DNA of 64,000 nucleotides from Bacteroidales bacterium (lineage in GTDB: Bacteria; Bacteroidota; Bacteroidia; Bacteroidales; Muribaculaceae): positions 130,455-194,454 of the forward strand of contig JAJBUG010000051.1 of assembly GCA_020860515.1 (NCBI GenBank). The letters run 5' to 3'. The notes below the pieces were generated by a model. It saw only the letters and a list, made by a program, of their open reading frames with translations, searched no databases and had not been told where the DNA came from. A program made the position numbers and the translations under genes. Positions 9,157-16,956 of the stretch are shown in pieces (position 1 is the stretch's first letter; the number at the start of each line of letters is the position of its first letter).

Positions 9157-10107
9157 ATGAATCGAGAAAAGCCAGTAATTGCGGTGGTGATGCCATGCTA
9201 CAACGAGGAGGAAGCCCTGCCTCTCTCCCTGCCAGTGATGCTTGGCATCCTTGACAAAATGGCCGAGCAGGGAATTGCTTCGGCCGACAGCTACATTCTC
9301 TGCAGCAATGATGGAAGCCGCGACCGCACATGGGAAGTGCTTAAGGATTGGCATAGCCGCGATCAGAGGGTGCGTGGCGTGAGCCTGGCTCACAATCGAG
9401 GGCACCAGTATGCTCTTTTGGCGGGATTGATGGCTGTGAGGGGGGAGTGTGATGCTGCTATCAGCATAGATGCTGACCTGCAAGATGATCCAAACGCCAT
9501 CATTGAGATGGTGAAGAAATATCGCGAGGGATGTGATATTGTGTATGGAGTGCGAAGCAGCCGCAGAACCGACACCTGGTTTAAGCGCAACACCGCCCAT
9601 GCTTTCTATTCGTTTCAAAAGACGATGGGGCTACAGACCATCTATGATCATGCTGATTACCGATTGATGGATGCCAAGGCCCTGGATATGCTCAGCGAAT
9701 TTAAGGAGCAAAACCTGTTTTTGCGAGGCATAGTGCCCCAAATTGGATTGAAATGGGATGTAGTGTATTACGAGCGCAATTCGCGCGTGGCAGGCGAGTC
9801 GAAATATCCGTTGTCGAAGATGCTTAGCTTCAGCATTGATGGCATCACTTCATTTTCGGCTCTCCCAATCAGGTATATATTCTTTATGGGAATAATATTT
9901 TTGATTATTGATCTGATTGTGGCCATCTATGTGTTGATTTCGTATTTCACTGGACATGTAGAGCCTGGCTGGTCATCGATAATGCTTTCGATTTGGTTTG
10001 TAGGCGGAATAGTGCTGATTGGATTGGGCGTAGTGGGGGAATATATTGGCAAAATCTTCATTGAGGTCAAAGCCCGGCCTCGATATCAAATCGACGAGAG
10101 GATATGA
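9157..10107 (+). CDS. Family 2 glycosyltransferase, polyprenyl-phosphate (DPM1/GtrB) type
   Basis: 316 residues. A GT-A fold opens with MPCYNEEEAL (about residues 12-21), has NDGSRDRT at about 51-58, and carries the metal-binding DAD at 105-107 inside SIDADLQDD, all typical of the dolichyl-phosphate-mannose synthase/GtrB group. Two hydrophobic helices follow at about 236-260 and 270-295, as in GtrB. Such enzymes move a sugar from a nucleotide donor to undecaprenyl phosphate at the inner membrane for glycan or lipid modification. Donor sugar is not predictable, and no flippase or acceptor transferase is adjacent. It stands alone, convergent with the decarboxylase operon. Confidence 0.85.
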   Translation: MNREKPVIAVVMPCYNEEEALPLSLPVMLGILDKMAEQGIASADSYILCSNDGSRDRTWEVLKDWHSRDQRVRGVSLAHNRGHQYALLAGLMAVRGECDAAISIDADLQDDPNAIIEMVKKYREGCDIVYGVRSSRRTDTWFKRNTAHAFYSFQKTMGLQTIYDHADYRLMDAKALDMLSEFKEQNLFLRGIVPQIGLKWDVVYYERNSRVAGESKYPLSKMLSFSIDGITSFSALPIRYIFFMGIIFLIIDLIVAIYVLISYFTGHVEPGWSSIMLSIWFVGGIVLIGLGVVGEYIGKIFIEVKARPRYQIDERI

Positions 10108-10110
10108 CTT

Positions 10111-10202
10111 TTCGGAAGCCGAGCTTCCGAACACAAAAACGGCTGCCGCGAACCAAAGGGGTTGCGTCAGCCGTTTTTGTGTTCGAAAGCTCTGCTTTCG
10201 AA
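10111..10202. terminator. Three-hairpin element: inverted palindromic arms around a long terminator stem
   Basis: Left arm 10111-10131 (TTCGGAAGC, 3 bases, GCTTCCGAA) and right arm 10182-10202 (TTCGAAAGC, 3 bases, GCTTTCGAA) are each self-complementary and are inverted copies of one another (18 of 21 positions). Between them, a perfect 17-base stem (10129-10145 with 10168-10184) surrounds a 22-base loop that can itself fold. It fills the gap between two converging genes and likely terminates both. The architecture is the same as at 38128-38268. Confidence 0.8.
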
Positions 10203-10208
10203 TAGAGA

Positions 10209-11402
10209 TTATGCGAGGAAGCCGAGGAGCACGCCGGCAGCGACAGCCGAACCGATGACGCCAGCCACATTCGGCCCCATGGCGTGCATCAGCAGATAGT
10301 TGCTGGGGTCATATTCCAGACCAAGGTTGTTGGAGATGCGTGCGCTCATTGGCACAGCAGATACGCCGGCATTGCCGATAAGCGGGTTAATCTTCTTATC
10401 CTTGGGCAAGAACAGATTGAAAATCTTCACGAAAATCACACCCGAAGCTGAAGCAATGATAAATGCCATGAAGCCGAGGAGGAAGATGAAGATAGTCTGT
10501 GTGGTGAGGAAGTGGCTTGCCTGTGTGCTTGCACCCACGGTCATACCGAGGAGGATAACCACGATGTCGTTGAGGGCGTTGCTGGCAGTCTTAGCCAAGC
10601 GGTTGCAGACACCGCACTCGCGCAGCAGGTTGCCGAAGAAGAGCATGCCCAACAGAGGCAGACCGCTCGGAACCACAAAGCAGGTGAGGAGCATGCCCAC
10701 AATGGGGAAGATTATCTTCTCGTTCTGGCTGACGGCACGCGCTGGCTTCATCTTGATGCGGCGCTCGTTGTGAGTGGTGAAGAGGCGCATCAACGGAGGC
10801 TGAATCAGCGGCACCAATGCCATGTAGCTGTAAGCCGAAACTGCGATTGCGCCCATCAAGTTGGGAGCCAGCTTCGACGAAAGGAAGATAGCAGTAGGGC
10901 CGTCGGCACCGCCGATGATGGCTATTGCACCAGCCTGGTCGGGCTCAAAGCCCAGGGCCAAAGCCACCATATAAGCACCAAAAATACCGAACTGAGCGGC
11001 AGCGCCGATAAGCATCAGCTTAGGATTGGCAATCAGGGCCGAGAAGTCGGTCATGGCGCCAATTCCCAGGAAGATTAGTGGCGGATACCATCCGGCACTC
11101 ACACCATTGTAGAGAATGTTGAGCACCGAACCCTCCTCATAGATGCCAATCTCAAGACCGGCAGCGGTGTTGAAGGGGATGTTGCCGATAAGGATACCGA
11201 AGCCGATAGGCACCAGCAGCATGGGCTCAAAATTCTTCTTGATGGCAAGCCAGATGAAGAATAGACCAATGGCAAGCATGACAAAATTGCCAAGCTCTGC
11301 ATTGGCGAAACCTGTGAGTTCCCAGAACTGTCGCAGGTTTGTCTGAATAAAATCACCGAATGAGAAACTCTCCATAATGAATAGGGAAATGGAAGTTATC
11401 AT
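10209..11402 (-). CDS. mmdB: Sodium-translocating decarboxylase beta subunit (MmdB/OadB)
   Basis: Very hydrophobic, about 397 residues, with the OadB-family signatures GGADGPTAIFLSSKL and GNAGVSAVPMSARISN, which lie in the sodium/carboxybiotin site region. As the membrane subunit, it decarboxylates carboxybiotin delivered by the carrier protein and exports sodium. The first ATG (11402) overlaps the stop of the biotin carrier as ATGA. An internal ATG at 11375 gives MESFSFGDFIQTNL, closer to usual family N-termini, so either start is possible. It is the last gene of the mce-mmdA-OadG-carrier operon. Confidence 0.93.
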   Translation of the reverse strand: MITSISLFIMESFSFGDFIQTNLRQFWELTGFANAELGNFVMLAIGLFFIWLAIKKNFEPMLLVPIGFGILIGNIPFNTAAGLEIGIYEEGSVLNILYNGVSAGWYPPLIFLGIGAMTDFSALIANPKLMLIGAAAQFGIFGAYMVALALGFEPDQAGAIAIIGGADGPTAIFLSSKLAPNLMGAIAVSAYSYMALVPLIQPPLMRLFTTHNERRIKMKPARAVSQNEKIIFPIVGMLLTCFVVPSGLPLLGMLFFGNLLRECGVCNRLAKTASNALNDIVVILLGMTVGASTQASHFLTTQTIFIFLLGFMAFIIASASGVIFVKIFNLFLPKDKKINPLIGNAGVSAVPMSARISNNLGLEYDPSNYLLMHAMGPNVAGVIGSAVAAGVLLGFLA

Positions 11403-11836
11403 TCAATAGTGAGCAGAGTACCACCCTCGAGCACAGAGTCGCCTGCATTCACATTTATTGTCTTTACTACGCCGTCGCGGCCTGCATGGATGGCATTTTC
11501 CATTTTCATAGCCTCGAGCACCAGCACGGTATCGGCAGCCTTTACGGTATCGCCTACCTTTACAGGGATTGAAAGCACCACGCCGGGGAGGGGAGCCTTG
11601 ACCACGAAGGCCGACCCAGTGGCCGCAGCGGGCTTGGAGATGACCTTCTCGCCAGTAGCTGTGCGGGGAGCAGGAGCAGCCTTTACTGAGCTGACTACCT
11701 TCACGGGCTTCTGGTCCTCGGAGAGCTCAACCTTGTAGGGCATACCGTTGACCTCGACTTGGGCGATGTTGCCCTCGATGTCGCCAATGGCTACCTTGTA
11801 AGTGTTACCGTTGATTTTATATTTGTATTCTTTCAT
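11399..11836 (-). CDS. Biotin carboxyl carrier protein of the decarboxylase (MmdC-like)
   Basis: 145 residues. An N-terminal part of about 60 residues is followed by an alanine/proline-rich linker. The C-terminal biotinyl-lipoyl domain carries the biotinylation motif EAMKMEN with the target lysine at K111, 35 residues from the end as usual. It carries the carboxyl group from the MmdA carboxyltransferase to the membrane beta subunit. The gene overlaps mmdB by four bases and follows the OadG-type gene by 28 bases. Confidence 0.93.
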   Translation of the reverse strand: MKEYKYKINGNTYKVAIGDIEGNIAQVEVNGMPYKVELSEDQKPVKVVSSVKAAPAPRTATGEKVISKPAAATGSAFVVKAPLPGVVLSIPVKVGDTVKAADTVLVLEAMKMENAIHAGRDGVVKTINVNAGDSVLEGGTLLTIE

Positions 11837-11864
11837 TGCAAGTTTTAATTAATATGTGTCGTCA

Positions 11865-12767
11865 TTAATGGGGTAGTTGGCGCAGGCCATAGATCTTTGA
11901 GCTCCAAGGCGAGTAAGCACGCTTAACCTTGTTGATGGTAAGCACGGTGCTCTCGGTGTCGTGTGCGTTGAGATGCTGATACATAGCCATGCAGATAGCG
12001 GCGATAACCTCGCCTGAGTCATGCTCGATGCTCTTCTTTTCAGCGCTGTCCTGCACGCCGTGGGCTTTGGCCTTGTTATGGCGGGCAGCTGACTGTCCAA
12101 TGCGGTCGATAGCCATGAAGGCCAGACAAAGCACGAGCAGAGCCGAGAATACAATGCACATAGCCATCGCAGCCATGCCGAAGCCGTGACCATCGTACTC
12201 AGCGAAGAGCTGGATCTTGTTGTTGGTGTCCTTGATCTTGTTGGCGCTCTTGGGGGTGATGTATTTGTCGCCTCCGTTGCGGATTTCCCATTCGCCTTCG
12301 CCATCAACTGTGCGAGCGTACGACTGATTGGGAGCCAAGGCTGCTGGCACTACCACTTCATCAATCAAAGTCTTGCCATCAGCGTCGTAGATTCCAATCC
12401 AGTTGTCCTGGCCGGGCGCTAATTGGAAGCTGAGGTGTAGAGGACCGAGATTAGGTTCATCGTCAGCATAGAATACAATGTGCTGGCGCTTGCCCATGTG
12501 GGTGCTCTCATCGCCCATTGGCACGGGATACTTGGTGGGATTGTTGGGGTCGTTGGTGATATACACGCTCGAGATTTCGAGTGGGCCGTAGTTGCTGTTG
12601 AAAAGTTCAATCCAACCATGGCGATGACCATACTCATCTACGAAGCCATTGTCGTTGGTCACCATTACCTCGTTGATGCGCAGGGCCTTGCGGTTTTGAG
12701 CCGAGGCAAGGCCTACGCATGCGAGCAATGCTATGACCAGAAATAGATGTTTCTTGTTCATAAGCAT
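11865..12767 (-). CDS. Lamin-tail domain fused to an OadG-type decarboxylase gamma subunit
   Basis: About 300 residues. A signal peptide (to about residue 23) is followed by a beta-rich lamin-tail-like domain (about 29-165; INEVMVTNDNGFVDEYG, GWIELFN). A membrane helix at about 196-220 then leads to an OadG-like cytoplasmic tail ending in SPWSSKIYGLRQLPH. OadG subunits anchor and assemble the carboxyltransferase, carrier and pump. The exported lamin-tail domain puts an extra folded module outside the membrane. I believe this fusion recurs in Bacteroidetes, but its role is unknown to me. The start overlaps the mmdA stop by one base (TAATG); a second ATG lies two codons in. Confidence 0.82.
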   Translation of the reverse strand: MLMNKKHLFLVIALLACVGLASAQNRKALRINEVMVTNDNGFVDEYGHRHGWIELFNSNYGPLEISSVYITNDPNNPTKYPVPMGDESTHMGKRQHIVFYADDEPNLGPLHLSFQLAPGQDNWIGIYDADGKTLIDEVVVPAALAPNQSYARTVDGEGEWEIRNGGDKYITPKSANKIKDTNNKIQLFAEYDGHGFGMAAMAMCIVFSALLVLCLAFMAIDRIGQSAARHNKAKAHGVQDSAEKKSIEHDSGEVIAAICMAMYQHLNAHDTESTVLTINKVKRAYSPWSSKIYGLRQLPH

Positions 12768-14320
12768 TATAGAGGCATATTACCGTGTTTCTTGGCAGGA
12801 TTGGTCACCTTCTTGGTGGCGAGCTGCTGCAGGGCGCGAATGATGCGGAAGCGAGTGTTGCGAGGCTCGATCACATCATCAATGTAGCCATACTTGGCAG
12901 CATTGTAAGGATTGCAGAACAGCTTGTTGTATTCGTCCTCCTTTTCCTTGAGCAGTTTCTTGGGATCCTCGGCAGCCTTTGCCTCCTTGGCATAGAGTAC
13001 TTCTACTGCGCCTGCACCACCCATAACGGCGATTTCGGCGGTAGGCCAAGCATAGTTCATGTCGCCGCGCAGTTGCTTGCAGCTCATCACAATGTGGCTG
13101 CCGCCGTAGCTCTTGCGCAGAGTAACAGTTACCTTAGGCACGGTAGCCTCACCGTAAGCATAGAGCAGCTTAGCGCCGTGGAGAATCACTGCATTGTACT
13201 CTTGGCCTGTGCCGGGCAGGAAGCCGGGAACATCCACGAGAGTTACCAATGGAATATTGAAGGCATCGCAGAAACGCACGAAGCGGGCAGCTTTGCGCGA
13301 TGCGTTGCAGTCGAGCACGCCTGCCAGAAACTTGGGCTGGTTGGCAACGATGCCGACAGCCTGGCCGTTGAAGCGAGCAAAACCAACGATGATATTCTTG
13401 GCATATTCGCGCTGCACCTCCAGGAACTCGCCATTGTCGATGATAGCGCCGATTACCTCATACGTGTCGTAGGGGCGGTTGGCTGAGTCAGGGATGATTT
13501 CGTTGAGAGAATCCTCAAGGCGGTCAATTGGGTCGTTGCACTCAACCAATGGGGGCTCCTCAAGATTGTTCTGGGGGATATAGCTGAAAAGCTTGCGGAT
13601 AATCTTGAGAGCATGTTCGCCATCTTCGGCGGCGAAGTGAGCCACGCCGCTCTTCTGTGCATGCACCTCAGCGCCGCCGAGCGCATCTTGGGTCACATCC
13701 TCGCCAGTAACAGTCTTTACAACCTTGGGGCCAGTTAGGAACATATAGCTGATGCCCTTGGCCATGATGGTGAAGTCGGTGAGGGCGGGCGAATAAACAG
13801 CGCCGCCAGCACATGGGCCAAGGATGGCAGAAATCTGTGGAATCACGCCTGATGCAAGAATATTGCGCTGGAATATTTCGCTGTAGCCAGCCAGAGCGTT
13901 GATGCCTTCCTGGATGCGAGCGCCGCCCGAGTCGTTAAGGCCAATCACTGGAGCTCCCATCTTCATGGCCATATCCATGATTTTGCAAATCTTCAGGGCC
14001 ATGGTCTCGGAAAGCGAGCCTCCGAACACAGTGAAGTCCTGAGCGAATACATAGACCAGACGACCCTCGATTGTGCCGTAGCCAGTGACAACGCCGTCGC
14101 CAAGGAATGATTTCTTTTCCTGACCGAAGTTGTAGCAGCGGTGACGCACAAACATGTCGATTTCCTCGAACGAGCCTTCGTCGAGAAGCTGAAGGATACG
14201 CTCGCGAGCGGTGTATTTGCCGCGTTCGTGCTGCTTATCGATGGCCTTCTGACCGCCTCCAAGGCGAGCCTCGGCGCGCAGCTCGATGAGTTCTTTTACT
14301 TTTTCAAGTTGATTGCTCAT
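12767..14320 (-). CDS. mmdA: Methylmalonyl-CoA decarboxylase alpha / acyl-CoA carboxyltransferase
   Basis: 517 residues of the biotin-dependent carboxyltransferase family. It has the N-terminal domain motif [15 protein letters not shown], the crotonase-like oxyanion sites SGGARIQEG and [16 protein letters not shown], and the second-domain motifs [14 protein letters not shown] and [13 protein letters not shown]. It moves the carboxyl group from (S)-methylmalonyl-CoA to carrier biotin, giving propionyl-CoA. Sequence alone does not separate MmdA from propionyl-CoA carboxylase beta. The adjoining carrier, OadG and OadB genes and the absence of a biotin carboxylase favour the sodium-pumping decarboxylase. 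Confidence 0.93.
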   Translation of the reverse strand: MSNQLEKVKELIELRAEARLGGGQKAIDKQHERGKYTARERILQLLDEGSFEEIDMFVRHRCYNFGQEKKSFLGDGVVTGYGTIEGRLVYVFAQDFTVFGGSLSETMALKICKIMDMAMKMGAPVIGLNDSGGARIQEGINALAGYSEIFQRNILASGVIPQISAILGPCAGGAVYSPALTDFTIMAKGISYMFLTGPKVVKTVTGEDVTQDALGGAEVHAQKSGVAHFAAEDGEHALKIIRKLFSYIPQNNLEEPPLVECNDPIDRLEDSLNEIIPDSANRPYDTYEVIGAIIDNGEFLEVQREYAKNIIVGFARFNGQAVGIVANQPKFLAGVLDCNASRKAARFVRFCDAFNIPLVTLVDVPGFLPGTGQEYNAVILHGAKLLYAYGEATVPKVTVTLRKSYGGSHIVMSCKQLRGDMNYAWPTAEIAVMGGAGAVEVLYAKEAKAAEDPKKLLKEKEDEYNKLFCNPYNAAKYGYIDDVIEPRNTRFRIIRALQQLATKKVTNPAKKHGNMPL

Positions 14321-14362
14321 TATATATAATTAATTAAATTATGATCTTTCTTCAACAAAAAA

Positions 14363-14413
14363 TGAAATAAGAGCCGAATTCAGGTTTTGACTCGGAATTC
14401 TGCTCTCATTTCA
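14363..14413. promoter_or_regulatory. Hairpin inside the mce-mmdA spacer
   Basis: A 19-base imperfect inverted repeat (14363-14381 with 14395-14413, 17 of 19 positions) with a 13-base loop lies between mce and mmdA. On the transcript it would be an intra-operon stem that could attenuate transcription or set a processing end. Its upstream side begins just past the mce stop codon. Confidence 0.7.
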
Positions 14414-14423
14414 TGATGATGTG

Positions 14424-14843
14424 TTACTTGTTGGGATCCTCACAGAGTTCGATAAGGGTGCCGCATGTTGATTTGGGATGCAGGAAAGCGATGTTGAGAC
14501 CCTCAGCGCCCTTGCGCGGAGCCTTGTCAATCAGCTTGCCACCCTTAGCCTCTACCTCAGCCAAAGCGTTGGCAACGCCGTCCTCGATAGCGAATGCTAC
14601 ATGCTGTATGCCTCCGCGGCCACCGTTCTTCTCGATGAACTTGCTGATGGCGCTGTCGGGGCTTGTGCCCTCGAGAAGCTCAATCTTGGTCTGGCCTACC
14701 TTGAAGAAAGCAGTCTTCACTTTCTGATCCTCAACTTCCTCGATTGCGAAGCATTTGAGGCCGAGCATATTCTCATAGAATGGAATAGCTTCTTCCAGGC
14801 TTGGCACGGCTATGCCTATGTGTTCGATGTGCGAAATGTCCAT
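14424..14843 (-). CDS. mce: Methylmalonyl-CoA epimerase
   Basis: 139 residues of the vicinal-oxygen-chelate fold in two beta-alpha-beta-beta-beta modules. Metal-ligand regions are visible at HIGIAVPSLEEAIPFYE (first His), GGIQHVAFAI (second His) and GTLIELCED (Glu). It converts (R)-methylmalonyl-CoA made by MutAB into the (S) isomer used by the decarboxylase, so it links the two operons of the pathway in this window. It is the first gene of its operon and is preceded by a consensus promoter. Confidence 0.95.
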   Translation of the reverse strand: MDISHIEHIGIAVPSLEEAIPFYENMLGLKCFAIEEVEDQKVKTAFFKVGQTKIELLEGTSPDSAISKFIEKNGGRGGIQHVAFAIEDGVANALAEVEAKGGKLIDKAPRKGAEGLNIAFLHPKSTCGTLIELCEDPNK

Positions 14844-14902
14844 AATTCTTGGTTTTAGGTTAACTATTTTTCTTTTCTATGTGTAGATTCTTATATTTGC
14901 GG

Positions 14903-14934
14903 CAAAATTACTAAATTTTCGTGATATTACCAAA
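14903..14934 (-). promoter_or_regulatory. Bacteroidetes-type promoter for the mce-mmdA operon
   Basis: On the minus strand TTTG (14931-14934), 20 bases, TAATTTTG (14903-14910): full consensus. It begins at the base next to the stop codon of the upstream peptidase gene, so that gene and the decarboxylase operon are packed tip to tail. Confidence 0.8.
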
Positions 14935-16218
14935 TCAATCTTCTGATATGTAATATAGGATGATGTCGCGGATCGCCTTTTGGCAAGCTGGGCAGAAAGC
15001 CTCGGCTTCGTTGAAGCGCATCCGGCACGTGGTGTCCACTGGTCGGTAAATGCCCTTGAAAGCATATCCGCCGCCCTCGTACACTCCCAAGGGGTATTTA
15101 TCGGAATCCTCGGGCAGGGTTGGGATAGGAGTGTCAGGAGCAAGCATCCCTTTCCACTTGCTGTCAAAATCGACAAGGGTGGTAATGTTGGGCTCCCATG
15201 GCTCTACGGTAAGGGGATAGGTGTCTGACATTACCTCTACTTCGTAGAAGTACTCGTCGGCCAAGCCTCCGAAGCTGTGGCCAAACTCATGCACTACTAC
15301 TGGGCGGAACTTGTCGTGGTGCGCTGCGGTAAGAGTGTAATCGTTGAAGATGCCTCCGCCTCCATATACTGGCGAATTTACAAGCACGATGATATGCTGG
15401 GCTGGGATTCCGTTGAGGTCGTCATACATTGTGAAGACATTGGGCGATGTCAGGTAGCGGTCGCTGTAGAATGTTGAATAATGCGAGCCGTAGGCTGTGC
15501 GCTTCCATTCGTTCTTGAGGGGCACGCTCACGCCCGAATCAATCGAAGGCGTGTGCACGGCAATGAAGTCGAAATGCTCCTTCATCTCTTTAAAAGGCTC
15601 GTGGCTGAACATGGCATCCACCGCCTCGCGGCAATCATTCATGTACACATCCATTTCCTCCTGGGTATATCCTTCGGCCAGGAATGCTACTCCGATGTGT
15701 GGGCCCGGAGCCGAGCCCTTGTGGATGTATTCATGGGGCTTTACAGCCTTGGAATGGTCGCGAATCAGAATGTCAGTGGGATCCACTGTGTGCTCAACTG
15801 TGGCTATAGGCTGGCGGTATTCATTCATGAGCCTATTGGTGATTTTTACTCTTTCGCGCGGCATTGGCACCAGCAGGCTGACTTCGCAGTAGCCTGGCAC
15901 GCTGTCGCCCAGGCGCAGCCATTCGTTGAAGAGGGTAGAGTAGGAATTGCGATAGATCGTGTCACCCGCAAGGGTGGTGACAGTGATGTCGCCGTTGCCC
16001 CCGAGGTGCAGTTGGTCGAGCTGGCCTTTGCGCCCGGCCCAATGGGGCGAGCGGGTCATGTGGCGCAAGCCGATGTTGACATTCTTTTCTGTGCCCTGCA
16101 GCACATAGTCGATGCGCAGGGTGGAGTCGGAGAAATGCTTGTCGTAGTTGACAGCACTGGCTTGGTTGTTGGCAGCGCAGCAAAGGGCCGCTGCTGCAAG
16201 AATCGAAGCAGTTTTCAT
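14935..16218 (-). CDS. Secreted M64-family (IgA-peptidase-like) metallopeptidase
   Basis: 427 residues. A cleavable signal (MKTASILAAAALCC...ASA) is followed by an M64 N-terminal beta domain, then a zinc peptidase domain with H310-E-F-G-H314 continuing as SFGGLADEY, the HExxHxxG-type site of this family. Conserved cysteines near the end (CRMRFNEAEAFCPACQ) also fit. M64 members include an immunoglobulin-A-cleaving enzyme of gut Clostridia, but most Bacteroidetes members are uncharacterised, so the substrate is open. The ATG overlaps the stop of the lrp-type gene as ATGA, so both are made together. It lacks the C-terminal adhesion modules of larger members. Confidence 0.88.
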   Translation of the reverse strand: MKTASILAAAALCCAANNQASAVNYDKHFSDSTLRIDYVLQGTEKNVNIGLRHMTRSPHWAGRKGQLDQLHLGGNGDITVTTLAGDTIYRNSYSTLFNEWLRLGDSVPGYCEVSLLVPMPRERVKITNRLMNEYRQPIATVEHTVDPTDILIRDHSKAVKPHEYIHKGSAPGPHIGVAFLAEGYTQEEMDVYMNDCREAVDAMFSHEPFKEMKEHFDFIAVHTPSIDSGVSVPLKNEWKRTAYGSHYSTFYSDRYLTSPNVFTMYDDLNGIPAQHIIVLVNSPVYGGGGIFNDYTLTAAHHDKFRPVVVHEFGHSFGGLADEYFYEVEVMSDTYPLTVEPWEPNITTLVDFDSKWKGMLAPDTPIPTLPEDSDKYPLGVYEGGGYAFKGIYRPVDTTCRMRFNEAEAFCPACQKAIRDIILYYISED

Positions 16219-16682
16219 GGGTTGTCAGATATTGGTATTTGGCGCTTGAACACCTCTTTGAACGAGATAATGGTCTCGGTGCGGGTGGCGTCGAGCTTTT
16301 GGAAATGCGTCTGTATGATTTCGAGCAGATGGTCGTTGTTGCGAGCGACTACCTTGGTGAACATGTCGTAATGGCCGGTGGTGAAATGGCACTCCACCAC
16401 TTCGGGAATCTGCTCAAGGCGCTCGATCACTTGACGGAACGTGGTAGGGTCGGAAAGCAGGATTCCGATGTAGGCGCAAGTGTCATAGCCCAGCGCGGCG
16501 GGGCTGATCAGACATTCGGTGCCCTTGACCACGCCCTTGGCAGTGAGGCGCTGCAGGCGCTGGTGGATGGCTGCTCCAGAAACACCAAGCTCGCGTGCAA
16601 TCTCAAGAAATGGTTTGCGGCCGTCCTCGGCCAGCTTCTTCAGAATCTGAAGGTCTATTTTATCTAATTGCTGACGGTTCAT
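16215..16682 (-). CDS. Lrp/AsnC-family transcriptional regulator
   Basis: 155 residues. The N-terminal winged helix-turn-helix (LQILKKLAEDGRKPFLEIAR, then ELGVSGAAIHQRLQRL) is followed by a RAM/AsnC ligand-binding domain with a conserved glycine after the first strand (TCAYIGILL). Such regulators form octamers that sense amino acids. It is translationally coupled to the secreted M64 peptidase, which suggests control of peptide or amino-acid supply, and it may regulate its own operon. Confidence 0.92.
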   Translation of the reverse strand: MNRQQLDKIDLQILKKLAEDGRKPFLEIARELGVSGAAIHQRLQRLTAKGVVKGTECLISPAALGYDTCAYIGILLSDPTTFRQVIERLEQIPEVVECHFTTGHYDMFTKVVARNNDHLLEIIQTHFQKLDATRTETIISFKEVFKRQIPISDNP

Positions 16683-16747
16683 AATGCGACGCGGCAGTTG
16701 AAAGGTGGTTAATATTAAGTTTTGGTTTTAGATTGTTATTTAATATG

Positions 16748-16755
16748 CAAAATTA
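16748..16755 (-). promoter_or_regulatory. Probable -7 element for the Lrp-peptidase operon
   Basis: TAATTTTG on the minus strand, 65 bases before the start codon. A TTTG at the expected distance is not evident, as could be expected for an activated or autoregulated promoter. Confidence 0.5.
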
Positions 16756-16893
16756 CTAATAATTTTTCAATTTTCGGCTTAAATTCTTTCACAAAATAAC
16801 AGTCTTAAAAGCATAAAATTTGCAAAAGAAGTCAAATATGATTTTTTTCTCACTTTTTTAAATAAGTATAATTATTAATTGAGAAAAAAGCAG

Positions 16894-16901
16894 TAATTTT
16901 G
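16894..16901 (+). promoter_or_regulatory. -7 element for the sppA operon
   Basis: TAATTTTG at 16894-16901, about 55 bases before the sppA ATG. The upstream half is weak: ATTG-like, near 16878. The divergent 274-base gap between lrp and sppA otherwise holds only AT-rich sequence. Confidence 0.55.
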
Positions 16902-16956
16902 TAGTCTGAAATCAATAAAGACAACGCAAACTCCAACCATATAAACGAAAGAGTCA

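Noticed and set aside
15481..16371. Long plus-strand open frame (296 codons) opposite the M64 peptidase
   Set aside because: It is antisense to a gene with a clear signal peptide and zinc motif, and its protein has no domain logic; long antisense frames are common in this codon usage.
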